Shown: positions 16,428 through 25,451, counted from the stretch's first letter. The stretch: 64,000 bases of DNA from JANPBY01 sp963851405 (GCA_963851405.1 CAWKPB010000007.1:62001-126000); one strand, 5' to 3'. Numbers and translations: made by a program. Notes: generated from the letters alone by a model not told the origin.

Positions 16428-16802
16428 ATGACCCAACCGCCCCACGACCCCTCGACCGACCGCGACTTCGCCGAACCGACCGAACCGACGGACGGCACCT
16501 GGGCAGTTCTGCCCGAGGACCCGAAGTTGCTGGGCCACTCCGCGACCGACACGCCCTCCGCGCACCATCAGCGCCAGCAGGTGCTCACAGTCGCCACCTT
16601 GGTGATCGGCGTCACAGCCTTGGTGCTCGGCTTTATCGCCAGTGCGCATGTCGCAGGCGCGATCGTCGGGTCCATCGGTGTCGTTCTTGGGTTCTACACC
16701 CAGTTCACCTCTGAGAACACCAGCCAGCGTTGGATGGACATCCTCGGCACCGGCGCCGCAGCGCTCGGTCTGGGCCTGTCCATCGCGCATGGCGGATTCT
16801 GA
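16428..16802 (+). CDS. small membrane protein of unknown function
   Basis: About 124 residues from the ATG at 16428 (an earlier in-frame ATG at 16392 has no ribosome site). The first 50 residues are polar and rich in Asp, Glu, Pro and Thr (TDRDFAEPTEPTDG). Then come two to three hydrophobic helices (about 53-75, 78-94 and 106-121) with LVIGVTALVLGFIASAHV. The protein should sit in the cytoplasmic membrane with a cytoplasmic acidic tail. I do not recognise the family. It is divergent from the rpsF operon and upstream of xth, with a 14-bp palindrome just after its stop. Confidence 0.65.
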   Translation: MTQPPHDPSTDRDFAEPTEPTDGTWAVLPEDPKLLGHSATDTPSAHHQRQQVLTVATLVIGVTALVLGFIASAHVAGAIVGSIGVVLGFYTQFTSENTSQRWMDILGTGAAALGLGLSIAHGGF

Positions 16803-16890
16803 GCCCTCGCTCCGCTCAGCGATCGCTGACCTTCGAACAGGACCGACAGGCACTCCGCTGAGTCACCCGTCGGCGTCGTAAGGTCGGGCC

Positions 16891-17685
16891 GTGCGCGTTG
16901 CTACCTGGAACGTCAACTCCGTAACCATCCGGCTCCCCAAGATGCTGGACTGGCTGCAACAAACCGAACCCGACGTCTTGTGCCTCCAGGAGCTCAAGAA
17001 CGCCCCCGAGGCATACCCCGAGCCGGAGTTCCTGGCCCTCGGTTATGAGTCGGCGATCAACGCCAGCGGACGTTGGAACGGCGTCGCCGTGATGTCCCGC
17101 GTGGGTCTGCGCGACGTGCAGCTGGGACTGACCGACCAGCCGGAGTTCGACGGCGGGACCGAACCGCGGGCGGTGGGCGCGACCTGCGGAGGCGTACGAC
17201 TGTGGTCGGTCTACGTCCCCAATGGCCGCGAACCCGCTAACCCGCACTTCCAGTACAAGTTGGAGTGGCTCGAGGCTCTGCGCCACACGATCACCGCTGA
17301 GGCCCTCGACGAAGCGCCTTTCGCGGTTCTCGGGGATTTCAACGTCGCCCCGACGGACGCCGATGTGTGGGACCCGGCGGCCTTCGTCGATTCCACGCAT
17401 GTGACCGAGCCCGAGCGCGCGGCCCTGGCCGCGCTCCGCGACCTGGGGCTGACCGATGTCTTCCCACGGCCGCTGAAGCACGACTACCCGTTCACCTATT
17501 GGGATTACCGCGGCGGAAACTTCCACAAGAACATCGGGATGCGGATCGACCTGGTTTACGCCAACCACTCCTTCGCGGCCGCCGTGACGGACGCGTATGT
17601 GGACCGGGAAGCCCGCAAGGGCAGCGTGAAGGACGGCAAGGGTCCAAGCGACCACGCACCGGTCGTGGTCGACCTCTCCTTCTGA
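16891..17685 (+). CDS. xth: exodeoxyribonuclease III
   Basis: 264 residues of the exonuclease-endonuclease-phosphatase fold. Motifs in order: RVATWNVNSV, LCLQELK with the metal-binding Glu, GDFNVAP with the catalytic Asp/Asn, and SDHAPVVVDL with the final Asp-His pair. It removes 3' blocks and cuts at abasic sites in base excision repair. The GTG start is at 16891. It stands alone between two small membrane protein genes. Confidence 0.95.
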   Translation: MRVATWNVNSVTIRLPKMLDWLQQTEPDVLCLQELKNAPEAYPEPEFLALGYESAINASGRWNGVAVMSRVGLRDVQLGLTDQPEFDGGTEPRAVGATCGGVRLWSVYVPNGREPANPHFQYKLEWLEALRHTITAEALDEAPFAVLGDFNVAPTDADVWDPAAFVDSTHVTEPERAALAALRDLGLTDVFPRPLKHDYPFTYWDYRGGNFHKNIGMRIDLVYANHSFAAAVTDAYVDREARKGSVKDGKGPSDHAPVVVDLSF

Positions 17686-17752
17686 CTGGTGCGACCAGTT
17701 GGCCGCATAAACCCTGTGCTCCGATGGCTGAACCGGCGGGGGCAGGTAGACC

Positions 17753-18151
17753 TCAGAGCACCCGGTTCACGACCACGAGCATCGGGAAGACGACCCACGC
17801 AAGCACAACTGCGCATCCCACAACTACGAGGCCGAGCGCGATCGCACGGAGCCGACTGCGCCCCCCGATCAACGCGAAGCCCACGGAACCTATCGCCGCA
17901 AGAGCCAGCGCCGCGGCCGCCGCCACGAGCACCCACGACCAGGGAAAGGGGGGTTCCCCTGAACCCTGGGCCGCCCACACAGACATCCCGTGCACGAAAA
18001 TGATGGCGAAAAGCAAGCAAGCACCGAGCGCTACGGCCAGTTCCCCAGCGATGATCACAAGGAGCCAGCCGAACTCGGAGTGGCGATGCCGGTGGCCAAC
18101 CGCAGCGGGCGTTTCAGCGTCTGCTCCGCCGACACACTCACCCGACGTCAC
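17753..18151 (-). CDS. three-helix membrane protein of unknown function
   Basis: About 132 residues from the GTG at 18151. Three strongly hydrophobic segments are visible (about 26-50, 62-84 and 98-125), the last ending AWVVFPMLVVVNRVL at the C-terminus. An Ala/His-rich N-terminus (HRHRHSEFGW) precedes helix one. A longer frame extends to 18280 but runs into the divergent FemX gene, so the later start is preferred. No conserved motif that I recognise. It is divergent from femX with 44 bp between starts. Confidence 0.6.
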   Translation of the reverse strand: MTSGECVGGADAETPAAVGHRHRHSEFGWLLVIIAGELAVALGACLLFAIIFVHGMSVWAAQGSGEPPFPWSWVLVAAAAALALAAIGSVGFALIGGRSRLRAIALGLVVVGCAVVLAWVVFPMLVVVNRVL

Positions 18152-18195
18152 CGAGCCAGGATGGCACGGAACCGACTGCTGTCTAGGCTGACCAG

Positions 18196-19308
18196 ATGCC
18201 GCTCGACGTGCGTCCAATCGCCGCACCCGCCCACCGGGCGTTCGTCGAGGAGCGGTCGGCCTCGTTCCTGCAACTCCCATCCTGGGCAGGGGTCAAGGCG
18301 GAGTGGGGTCACCAGGCGGTTGGCTGGTACGACTCCGACGAATTGGTCGGTGTCGGGTTGATCCTCATGCGGAAGATGCCGCGCATCGAGCGCTACCTGG
18401 CCTATCTCCCCGAAGGGCCGGTCGTGGATTGGGCCAACCACAGCGTCACCGATGTGCTCGGGCCACTGACCGACTTCCTCAAACAGAGCAAGGCCTTCGC
18501 CGTGAAGATCGGACCTCAGGTACCGGTCCGCCGCTGGCATGCGCCGACGATCAAAGCGGCCATCGCTGCTGGCTCCGCGATGAGCCTCGCTGACCTGACG
18601 CCAGATGTAGAGACGTCGCTTGGGCGCTCTCTTGTGGAGGACCTGCGATCCGCTGGTTGGCGGCAGACCGCGGACCCGGGTTCTGGGTTCGGAGATGTGC
18701 AGCCCCGATACGTGTTCCAGCTCCCCTTGGCAGACCGGACTGAAGCTGACCTTCTCAGCGGGTTCAACCAGCTCTGGCGCCGCAACATCAAGAAGGCCGA
18801 CAAGGCCGGAGTTGAGGTGTCCCTGGGGGGGCGCGACGACCTCCCCGCGTTTCACGAGGTGTACGTCGTCACCGCCAAGCGCGATGGGTTCACGCCCCGT
18901 CCGTTGTCGTACATGCAGCGGATGTGGGATGCCATGACCGCCGAGGACGACGATCGGATACGGCTCTATCTGGCGCGCCACGAGGGCGAAGTGCTAGCCG
19001 CAACCACAGCCGTCCGGTCCGGGGGCCACGTCTGGTACTCCTACGGCGCGAGCAGCGACCACAAACGCGAGGTCCGACCCAGCAATGCCGTGCAATGGGC
19101 CATGATTCGCGGGGCCCTGGACGTGGGCGCCGACACCTACGACATGCGGGGCATCTCGGACACTCTCAACGCTGACGACCCCCTGTTCGGATTGATCCAG
19201 TTCAAGCTGGGCACCGGTGGTGATGCCGTCGAGTTCGTCGGCGAATGGGACTTCCCGCTCAATCCGCTGCTGTACAAAGCTTTTACGACGTATCTGAGGC
19301 GAAGATGA
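18196..19308 (+). CDS. femX: FemX/FemAB-family aminoacyltransferase (peptidoglycan cross-bridge)
   Basis: 370 residues, matching actinobacterial FemX in length. It has two GNAT-like halves: an N-terminal one with FLQLPSWAGVKAEWG, and a C-terminal one with ELPF-type core FNQLWRRNIKKADKAGVEV, HEVYVVTAKRDGF, and WYSYGASSDHKREVRPSNAVQW ending in the YDMRGISDT motif (quoted in parts). FemX adds the first amino acid of the interpeptide bridge from aminoacyl-tRNA to lipid II in species with Gly-type bridges. Whether this organism has a bridged peptidoglycan is not known. Its TGA overlaps the ATG of the alanine-racemase-like gene, so both are made together. Confidence 0.88.
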   Translation: MPLDVRPIAAPAHRAFVEERSASFLQLPSWAGVKAEWGHQAVGWYDSDELVGVGLILMRKMPRIERYLAYLPEGPVVDWANHSVTDVLGPLTDFLKQSKAFAVKIGPQVPVRRWHAPTIKAAIAAGSAMSLADLTPDVETSLGRSLVEDLRSAGWRQTADPGSGFGDVQPRYVFQLPLADRTEADLLSGFNQLWRRNIKKADKAGVEVSLGGRDDLPAFHEVYVVTAKRDGFTPRPLSYMQRMWDAMTAEDDDRIRLYLARHEGEVLAATTAVRSGGHVWYSYGASSDHKREVRPSNAVQWAMIRGALDVGADTYDMRGISDTLNADDPLFGLIQFKLGTGGDAVEFVGEWDFPLNPLLYKAFTTYLRRR

Positions 19309-20423
19309 CGTTCACGCTCCATATCGACGGGCCGCGGTGGCGTGAGCACCTCGCCGCGACGAGAGACGACATTGCTGGTCTCGTCCCCGTGGCCAAAGGG
19401 AACGGGTACGGCTTCGGTCATGCCTTGCTCGGCCAGGAGGCCCAGCGCCTCGGTTTTCCCCTGATCGCTGTCGGCACAGTTTCTGAGATTGCCCTCGCCC
19501 GCCAGAACTTCGACGGTGAGATCTTGGTGCTCACGCCCTGGCACCCGGCCACGGGCGAGCCAGCTCCGGCCTCGGATCCATCCATCATTCGCACCATCAG
19601 TTCGGTGGAGGCCCTCCAGGCGCTCGACGACCGGACTCGGCGTGGAGACCCGAAGGTCCGGGCAGTGATTGAGATCGCCACCTCCATGTGCCGCCACGGG
19701 GTTCCGCACCAGCGCCTCAGCGAGTTGCCCGCCCTCGCGGGCGCGGTGACACTCGAGGGGTTCGCCCTTCACCTGCCGTTGGCTCCGCCCGTACTCGGAC
19801 GAGTGGAGGAGACCGAGGCCGCAGTCGCCCGTCTCTGGGGCGCTCGCCTACAGGTTGATCGGCTGTGGGTCTCCCATCTCGCGACGGCCGAGATGGAGGC
19901 CGTACGCACCGCCTACCCGGACATCGAGATCCGACCTCGAATCGGTACTCAATTGTGGCTTGGCAACCGGACCTGCCTGCGCACGACCGGAACAGTGCTC
20001 GACGTTCACGCACTGAGCCGAGGACAGCGGTACGGCTACCGCCAGAAGCGGGCGCCTGGCGGAATGCAGCTCATCGTCGTCAGCGGCGGTACGGCCCATG
20101 GGGTTGGCCTGGAAGCGCCGAAGCCGGTCTCAGGAGTCGTGGCCCGAGGAAAGGTCGCCGCTCTCGGCGGACTCGAAGCGGCCGGTCGGGTGCTGTCCCC
20201 CTTCATGGCTGGCGGTAAGCACCGATGGTTCGCCGAACCTCCGCACATGCAGTGTTCAATGTTGCTCGTGCCCGACGATGTCGCCGTGTCGATCGGTGAC
20301 GAACTGGGCTGCGAAGTCAGGTACACGACGTCGACCTTCGAGCGCATCGCGCTCTCGGACATGTCCTGGGATGACGACTCGGACCCTGGTCCGGCTCCGG
20401 ACCAGGACGACCGCGCGGTCTAG
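19305..20423 (+). CDS. alanine racemase-like PLP protein coupled to FemX
   Basis: 372 residues from the ATG that overlaps the femX stop by 4 bases. The N-terminal TIM-barrel carries VPVAKGNGYGFG, the PLP-lysine motif of alanine racemases (normally VVKANAYGHG). Later, RYGYRQ matches the SYG segment that holds the catalytic tyrosine, and IRPRIGTQLWLGNR resembles the RPGIALYG region. The tail is acidic (SWDDDSDPGPAPDQDD). It is divergent enough from housekeeping Alr that racemase activity is uncertain; it may work on another amino acid or help supply FemX. The tight pairing with FemX supports a peptidoglycan role. Confidence 0.78.
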   Translation: MTFTLHIDGPRWREHLAATRDDIAGLVPVAKGNGYGFGHALLGQEAQRLGFPLIAVGTVSEIALARQNFDGEILVLTPWHPATGEPAPASDPSIIRTISSVEALQALDDRTRRGDPKVRAVIEIATSMCRHGVPHQRLSELPALAGAVTLEGFALHLPLAPPVLGRVEETEAAVARLWGARLQVDRLWVSHLATAEMEAVRTAYPDIEIRPRIGTQLWLGNRTCLRTTGTVLDVHALSRGQRYGYRQKRAPGGMQLIVVSGGTAHGVGLEAPKPVSGVVARGKVAALGGLEAAGRVLSPFMAGGKHRWFAEPPHMQCSMLLVPDDVAVSIGDELGCEVRYTTSTFERIALSDMSWDDDSDPGPAPDQDDRAV

Positions 20424-20477
20424 GTCCGCAATCGGAACACTGTTCCGTCATGTGGACCGGCCCGCTACTCTGACCCC

Positions 20478-21296
20478 ATGTCTGGCACCCAAACCAAGAC
20501 CATCCACGAGTACCTCGCCGAGAACCCCGACGTCGATGTCACCGCGACCCACGCGGCGCTCTTCGGGATTCTGACCGATCTGAAGGCTAAGGTCGACGCT
20601 CGCTTCCCTGACCTGGTGCGCCAGGAAGCCTCCCTCGGGTTGGACTACTGGGCGACGGATTCGGGTGACTTCGAGGGTTCGCTGACGACCTTCACCGGAC
20701 CGGGCGTTGAGCACCTGGCGCACTCGTGGGTCGGCAACCGCAAGGCGTCCATCCTCGACATGAATCTGCAGGTCTGGCTCGACCAGTCCATCGATGTCCC
20801 CCACCTGGTGCTCGTCTTCGGGACGATCCCTGACATCTTCTTCTACTCCGATCTGGTGCCCAGGTCGGATCTCATGGTCGACATCGACTACCTCTCGCGC
20901 TACTACGTGGAAGAGGACGCCGATTTCCTCGCCCTGCGCGGCGACGACCGATTCACCTGGTCGGTGTCCCACGGAACGTACATGCGGGCGTTCAACTCAC
21001 CGGTCGCCCACTCCTACACCGCCGCGCGCTCGCCGGAAATCATCGACGTCCTCCGCGAGGTCGCGACCAAGCGGGTCGACCGTTGGTTGGGCTGGGTCGA
21101 AGAAGCCACCAAGGAGCGTCCGGTTCCGACGCAGGCGCGAGCCGCCTTGCGGGAGCGCGATCACCTCGTGCGCACCTACGGCTACACGATGGACCCGATG
21201 AACGCGATCAGCGAACGATTCCTCGGCCGCGAACGCGTCCAGCAGCTGCTTGCCGTCAGGTACGGGCAGGCGCAGATCGAGGCCTCCCGCGGCTGA
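20478..21296 (+). CDS. red chlorophyll catabolite reductase (RCCR)-like protein
   Basis: 272 residues, soluble, with no signal peptide. The central region (WVGNRKASILDMNLQVWL, then VPHLVLVFGTIPDIFFYSDLVPR, quoted in parts) and the following DIDYLSRYYVEEDADF and SVSHGTYMRAFNSPVAHSYTA match, by eye, the order of blocks in plant RCC reductase, a member of the ferredoxin-dependent bilin reductase fold. Plant RCCR reduces an open-chain tetrapyrrole. What a heterotrophic actinobacterium would reduce is unknown; a haem-derived bilin or a purely structural relative are both possible. It stands alone, with its own 54-bp upstream gap, and its end overlaps the 3' end of the opposing GT87 gene by 41 bp. 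The family call is recognition from memory. Confidence 0.6.
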   Translation: MSGTQTKTIHEYLAENPDVDVTATHAALFGILTDLKAKVDARFPDLVRQEASLGLDYWATDSGDFEGSLTTFTGPGVEHLAHSWVGNRKASILDMNLQVWLDQSIDVPHLVLVFGTIPDIFFYSDLVPRSDLMVDIDYLSRYYVEEDADFLALRGDDRFTWSVSHGTYMRAFNSPVAHSYTAARSPEIIDVLREVATKRVDRWLGWVEEATKERPVPTQARAALRERDHLVRTYGYTMDPMNAISERFLGRERVQQLLAVRYGQAQIEASRG

Positions 21297-22699
21297 CGTG
21301 GGCCGCGTGACCCCGGTTCGCGAAGCGGTCCGGGGCACCGACCAGCAGCCCGCCGCCAGGGTCGGTGCCCATGCTTCCCAGCTCGGTATCCGGCCGGTCG
21401 CGCACGACATCCCGTTCCGGTCTCAGCGCCTCCGAAACAATCAGCCCACAGACCACCAACGTGGACACCACATGCAGGATCGTGGCCGCCGAGTGGGGCC
21501 AGACCGGGATCTCCTGCTCGGGATTGGTGAGTCCCTGAAGGTGCCACCAGACGGCCAGGAAGTAGACGGTCTGGCACGCCAGCCAAGCCAGATATCCTCG
21601 CCACACCGGCCGCGCTAGCGGAAAGAGAAACACCAGCCACAGCGCGTACTGCGGTGAGTACACCTTGTTCGTCAGAACGAAAGCCGCGACGACGAGGAAG
21701 GTGAGAGCCGCCAGCCGCGGGGGCACCGGTGCGGCGAAGGCCAACCAGGCGATGCCCAGGCACGCAGCGACAAAGAGCCCGCCGGCCGACCAGGTTGAGC
21801 CGGTCCGGCGGGATCCCCGCCTCGTGACTAGCGAGGGCGTACCAAACCGACCCGAATGAGGCCGCTCGCTCTCGGCTAAAGACGTAGAACGCAGCCCATC
21901 CGTCGGGGGCCGCCACGATCACCGGCAGGTTGACGATCAGCCAGGTCCACAGTGCACCGAGGAGCACGCGGACAAACAGCGACATCCGCTTCGCCCGAAA
22001 GCACAAGAGCAGCAGCGGACCAAGCAGCAGAACTGGGTACAGCTTGGCGGCCGCCCCCAACCCGATGAACACCCCGGCCGCGAGGGGTTTGTCTCGCGCC
22101 CAGGCCCAGAGCGCCCCAGCGAGCAACGCCACGGCCAACAGATCCCAGTTGATGTACGCCGTCAACACCAACCCTGGCGCCAGCATCACGGCGTCCCAGG
22201 GCCGCCGCCGGTGCGTGCGGGCCACGAACCAGCAGCCGAGGAGAGCGAACGCCGCCAACATCAAGACATTGACGTCGAAGAACGTGACGTAGTCGGGCTT
22301 CCCAGCCACGGCCATCACCCGGGTCAAGGCGGCCGCGGCCGTCATAAAGGCCCCCGTGAGCACGGGGTACTCCAACGCAGGCCAGTCGCCGGTGTCGATG
22401 TAGGGCCAGGCACCCTGGGCAAATCCCCGCCCATCGAACAGTGGGGCGATATCGGTGTAGCACCCGCGGGGGTAGACGTTCTCCGCGAACGCATCAGCGC
22501 GGCAGGGCGCCTTCTGGGCGAAGCCGAGAACACACGCCACGGCCATCAGTGCCAGGGCCACCCGGACCGGCGTCCACCACCCAGAGGCGGGGAGCACCCG
22601 GCTGCCGGCCGGGCCACCGACGGCCTCGCTAGCCACCCGTGCCACCGGATCCTCACGGGTGGGCGAGACGAGGCACACCTGGTCGACCGGCCTGAGCAC
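21256..22699 (-). pseudogene. GT87 (DUF2029) polyprenyl-phosphate mannosyltransferase, frameshifted
   Basis: Two overlapping minus-strand frames together make one membrane glycosyltransferase of about 475 residues. The first frame (from GTG 22699) holds the N-terminal two thirds: multiple helices, YTDIAPLFDGRGFAQGAWPYID, PALEYPVLTGAF, GLGAAAKLYPVLLL and GSVWYALASH, all typical of GT87. The second frame resumes with GLFVAACLGIAWLAFAAP and VLTNKVYSPQYALWLV and stops at 21256. The shift falls at about 21779-21790, in a GC-only run, and equals one extra base. After the shift the first frame turns into Arg/Gly-rich nonsense. GT87 enzymes build arabinomannan or other glycolipids from polyprenyl-phosphate-mannose. 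This may be a real mutation or a sequencing or assembly error. Confidence 0.8.
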
Positions 22700-22776
22700 G
22701 GCCTGATCGTCTCAGGCGCCGCATCCACTCGGCACACCGCTCGCCCTGACTTGGCCTCAAAGCCGGTGAACCACTG

Positions 22777-24864
22777 CTATTGCTCGGGAGGGTCGCCTCC
22801 CTGGCCGCCCCCGGTGCCACCCGATGACGTAGGCGTCGGGGTTGGCTCGGGCGTCGGCGTGGGAGTCGGGGTTGGCTCGGGCGTCGGCGTGGGAGTCGGT
22901 GGAGCAGACTTCGAAGGTGTGGGGGACGCCGACGGGCTGGGGCTCTTGCTCGGCTTCGGTGACGTCGCCGGCTGCCCGCCGATATTGGCCGGCGGAGGGA
23001 AGGCAACGACCTTCACGCCCACCAGCGACTCGCGCATGGCCGCTGTCCAGATGCGCGCCGGGTAGGACCCCCCCGTGACGGTCGCCAGTCCGCCCACGCC
23101 GTCGAGCGACGTGAGAGTGCCGTTCTTGTCGGGTCGGAACAACACGACGGCCGTCGACAGCTGCGGGGTGTAGCCGACGTACCACGCCGAGAGGCCGTCA
23201 TTGGTCGTTCCCGTCTTGCCCGCGGACGGCCGCCCCAGCGCCTGGGCCTCGAAGCCGGAACCGGAGGTGACCACCTTCTGAAGGGCGTAATCGACGTCGG
23301 CCACCACATCCGCGGTGAGCTCCTGCCGACCGACCGGTTCGGCGGCATACAAGACCCCACCGTTAGTCCCCGAGACCGACGTCACCGTGTACGGGTCGAA
23401 CACCCGCCCGCCGCTGGCAAACGTTGCGTAGGCCCCCGCCATCTCAAGCGCCGTTGGCGAAGCCGTCCCGAGCGCGACCGTAGAGCAGGGGTCGATCGGT
23501 ACGTCGTCGGGGATGCCCAGGCGGTGGGCGGTCTCGGCGACCGTCTTGGTGCCGACCTCGATGGACATGGGCACATAGACGGCATTGACGGACTTCTCCG
23601 TGGCCTGGAGCAACGTGATCGAACCGAAGGATTCGGCCCCGTAGTTGTTGACGGTGTAATCCTCACAACCAGGGTTGCTGAACGTCTGCCGGTTGGCGCC
23701 GTTCCACACCGAGTTCAGCCCGATATCTGCCTCGAGTCCCGCCGCCAACGCGAACGGCTTGAACGTCGAGCCGGCCTGGGCCCGCGACTGGGTCGCGTCG
23801 TTGTACTGCTGCTTGAGGTAGTTCGGGCCGCCGTACATCGCCACAACAGCGCCGCTCGCGGTGTCTACCGTCGCCAATCCGACCCGCACATCCTTTTCCT
23901 TAGGGCGGTTCGCACGCACAGCGGATACCGCCGCCCTCTGGGCCTGGCGATCGAACGTCGAGACCACACGCAGTCCCTCCTGATCGATCTGGTCTTGGTC
24001 GAAGCCAATTCGCTCGAGATCCCGCTCAACGGCATCGATCAGGTACCCGCGGGTGCCGCCATAGGTCGCTGTCTCTCGCCGGACGATCGGCGCCACGAAC
24101 TCAAGGTCGGCCCGCTCCTCGTCGGTGAGCCACCCCTCGCTGACCATTCCGTCGAGGACGTAGGCCCACCGTGCTTCCAGCCGATCGAGGTTGTCCTCAG
24201 GGTTGTAGTACCCGGGGCTACGGATGATGGCTGCCAGCACCGCACTTTCGGACACCGTGAGTTCGGAGACGTCCTTGTCGTAGTAGGCGGAGGCCGCCGC
24301 CTGGATCCCGTAGGCACCGCGCCCGAAGTAGATCGTGTTGAGGTAGTCCTCCAGGATCTGGTCCTTGCTGAGCGTCTGTTCCATCTTGAGCGAGACGACG
24401 GCCTCTCGGATCTTGCGGGAGTACGTCTGGTCCTGGCTCAGGTAGTAGTTCTTGGCCAGCTGCTGGGTGATCGTCGAGCCACCCTGCTGGTCGCCGCCGC
24501 GGACGTTGTTCCAAAAGGCCCGCGCAATCCCGCGAGGGGAAATGCCGCCGTGGTCGTAGAAGCCGCGGTCCTCGGCCGCCAGTACGGCCTTTTGCGTCGC
24601 CTCCGGGACCTCCGACAAGGCCACCAGCGTCCGGTTGGCCGTGCCGATGGTTGCGAGCAGCGTGGTGCCGTCGTTCCAGTAGATCTTGGTCGACTCCGCG
24701 GTCGCCTGCTCACTCGGCGCAGGAACGTCGATCATCGTGTAAGCCACAGCGAAAACCGCAACAAGGACCCCGAACCCCAGGGCCGCCATGCCCAGCCACT
24801 GGCGCCAGGACGGCCAGAACCGTCGCACCCCGGTACGCCCCCGACGGGGGTAGTCAATCCTCAC
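22777..24864 (-). CDS. ponA: class A penicillin-binding protein (transglycosylase-transpeptidase)
   Basis: About 695 residues from the GTG at 24864, which has a TGGAG site just upstream; longer frames run into the DUF5318 gene. A cytoplasmic basic tail and one membrane helix (about 22-45) precede the GT51 domain (AAEDRGFYDHGGISPRG with the catalytic Glu, then GGSTITQQLAKNYYL). The transpeptidase domain shows STFK, SVN and KTGTTND motifs. The C-terminal tail is Pro/Thr/Ser-rich. It polymerises and crosslinks peptidoglycan outside the membrane. Neighbours (DUF5318, PadR, ino1, GT87) match the Rv0046c-Rv0051 order around PonA1. No PASTA domain is present. Confidence 0.95.
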   Translation of the reverse strand: MRIDYPRRGRTGVRRFWPSWRQWLGMAALGFGVLVAVFAVAYTMIDVPAPSEQATAESTKIYWNDGTTLLATIGTANRTLVALSEVPEATQKAVLAAEDRGFYDHGGISPRGIARAFWNNVRGGDQQGGSTITQQLAKNYYLSQDQTYSRKIREAVVSLKMEQTLSKDQILEDYLNTIYFGRGAYGIQAAASAYYDKDVSELTVSESAVLAAIIRSPGYYNPEDNLDRLEARWAYVLDGMVSEGWLTDEERADLEFVAPIVRRETATYGGTRGYLIDAVERDLERIGFDQDQIDQEGLRVVSTFDRQAQRAAVSAVRANRPKEKDVRVGLATVDTASGAVVAMYGGPNYLKQQYNDATQSRAQAGSTFKPFALAAGLEADIGLNSVWNGANRQTFSNPGCEDYTVNNYGAESFGSITLLQATEKSVNAVYVPMSIEVGTKTVAETAHRLGIPDDVPIDPCSTVALGTASPTALEMAGAYATFASGGRVFDPYTVTSVSGTNGGVLYAAEPVGRQELTADVVADVDYALQKVVTSGSGFEAQALGRPSAGKTGTTNDGLSAWYVGYTPQLSTAVVLFRPDKNGTLTSLDGVGGLATVTGGSYPARIWTAAMRESLVGVKVVAFPPPANIGGQPATSPKPSKSPSPSASPTPSKSAPPTPTPTPEPTPTPTPTPEPTPTPTSSGGTGGGQGGDPPEQ
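22835..22894 (-). repeat. two-copy 30-bp tandem repeat in the PBP tail
   Basis: Two identical 30-bp units (22835-22864 and 22865-22894), plus the start of a third, code for the Pro/Glu/Thr-rich tail of the PBP. Such a repeat can vary in number by slippage, changing the length of the extracellular tail. Confidence 0.8.
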
Positions 24865-24959
24865 GATGCTCCAGTGTGTCCTGTGTGGCCGTCGGTCTCG
24901 CCCACACGAGATGTGATCTTCGCCTCCGCTGCGGCCCCTCGGCTCGGCCGCCGCGGCCC

Positions 24960-25367
24960 CTAGGCCTCGTCCACCGCCCGACGTCGGCGGCCCGTTTCGC
25001 GAGGAACTCCATCTCCCAGGACGTACGAGCGGTGCAGGTGGTTCCACCCGCACCCGGTGCAGATCTCCAGCACATAGACCGTGAACTCTGCGTGCTCGCG
25101 GGCCATGACCGCCTGCTCGGTCGGTGATTTGATCCGACCCGAGTAGGCACCAAGTTCGTCACCGAAGGTGTATCCCAGCTCGATCAGCGGCTCTCGCCGG
25201 CACAGCGGGCAGACCCGTTCAGTCGGCTGCCCATGATGCTTGGCTGCCCTCAACGTGTAGGGGTCGGGATCGCAGACGTCGGTCGTGGTGGCGAATCCGG
25301 TCCGAAACGCTGCCAGCGTGGCGCGCTTGTGCAGCGTGTAATCGACCACAGCCCGCTGGGACCACAT
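24960..25367 (-). CDS. DUF5318 family protein
   Basis: 135 residues. Two Cys pairs, CPLC and CTGC, are likely to bind one zinc ion. Conserved blocks are VVDYTLHKRATLAAFRTG, DVCDPDPYTLRAAKHHG, and CGWNHLHRSYVLG. It is the homologue of the small protein next to ponA1 in mycobacteria (Rv0049). No function is known; the zinc-ribbon look and conserved linkage to ponA and PadR-ino1 suggest a role in envelope gene control or assembly. It is soluble. The gap to the PBP GTG is 95 bp. Confidence 0.85.
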   Translation of the reverse strand: MWSQRAVVDYTLHKRATLAAFRTGFATTTDVCDPDPYTLRAAKHHGQPTERVCPLCRREPLIELGYTFGDELGAYSGRIKSPTEQAVMAREHAEFTVYVLEICTGCGWNHLHRSYVLGDGVPRETGRRRRAVDEA

Positions 25368-25451
25368 GCGGCGACCCTACGTCGCTAGCGCCCGCTAGGA
25401 CCGGCCATCCACCGGCTCGATCCAGGTCGCGGGGTGTCCCGGAGCGTCGAT

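Noticed and set aside
16833..16850. SOS (LexA) box before xth
   Set aside because: Only one half (TTCGAACA) is visible; the second half does not match.
22701..22717. 6-bp inverted repeat after the PBP gene as terminator
   Set aside because: The stem is short, there is no T-run and it lies 60 bp after the stop; too weak to call.
22211..23065. Plus-strand frame with Gly/Val repeats opposite the PBP tail
   Set aside because: The GVGVGVG repeat is the complement of the Pro/Thr/Glu tail repeat of the PBP; no signal or start site supports it.
23524..24963. 479-codon plus-strand frame opposite the PBP
   Set aside because: Antisense shadow; the minus strand contains intact GT51 and transpeptidase motifs.
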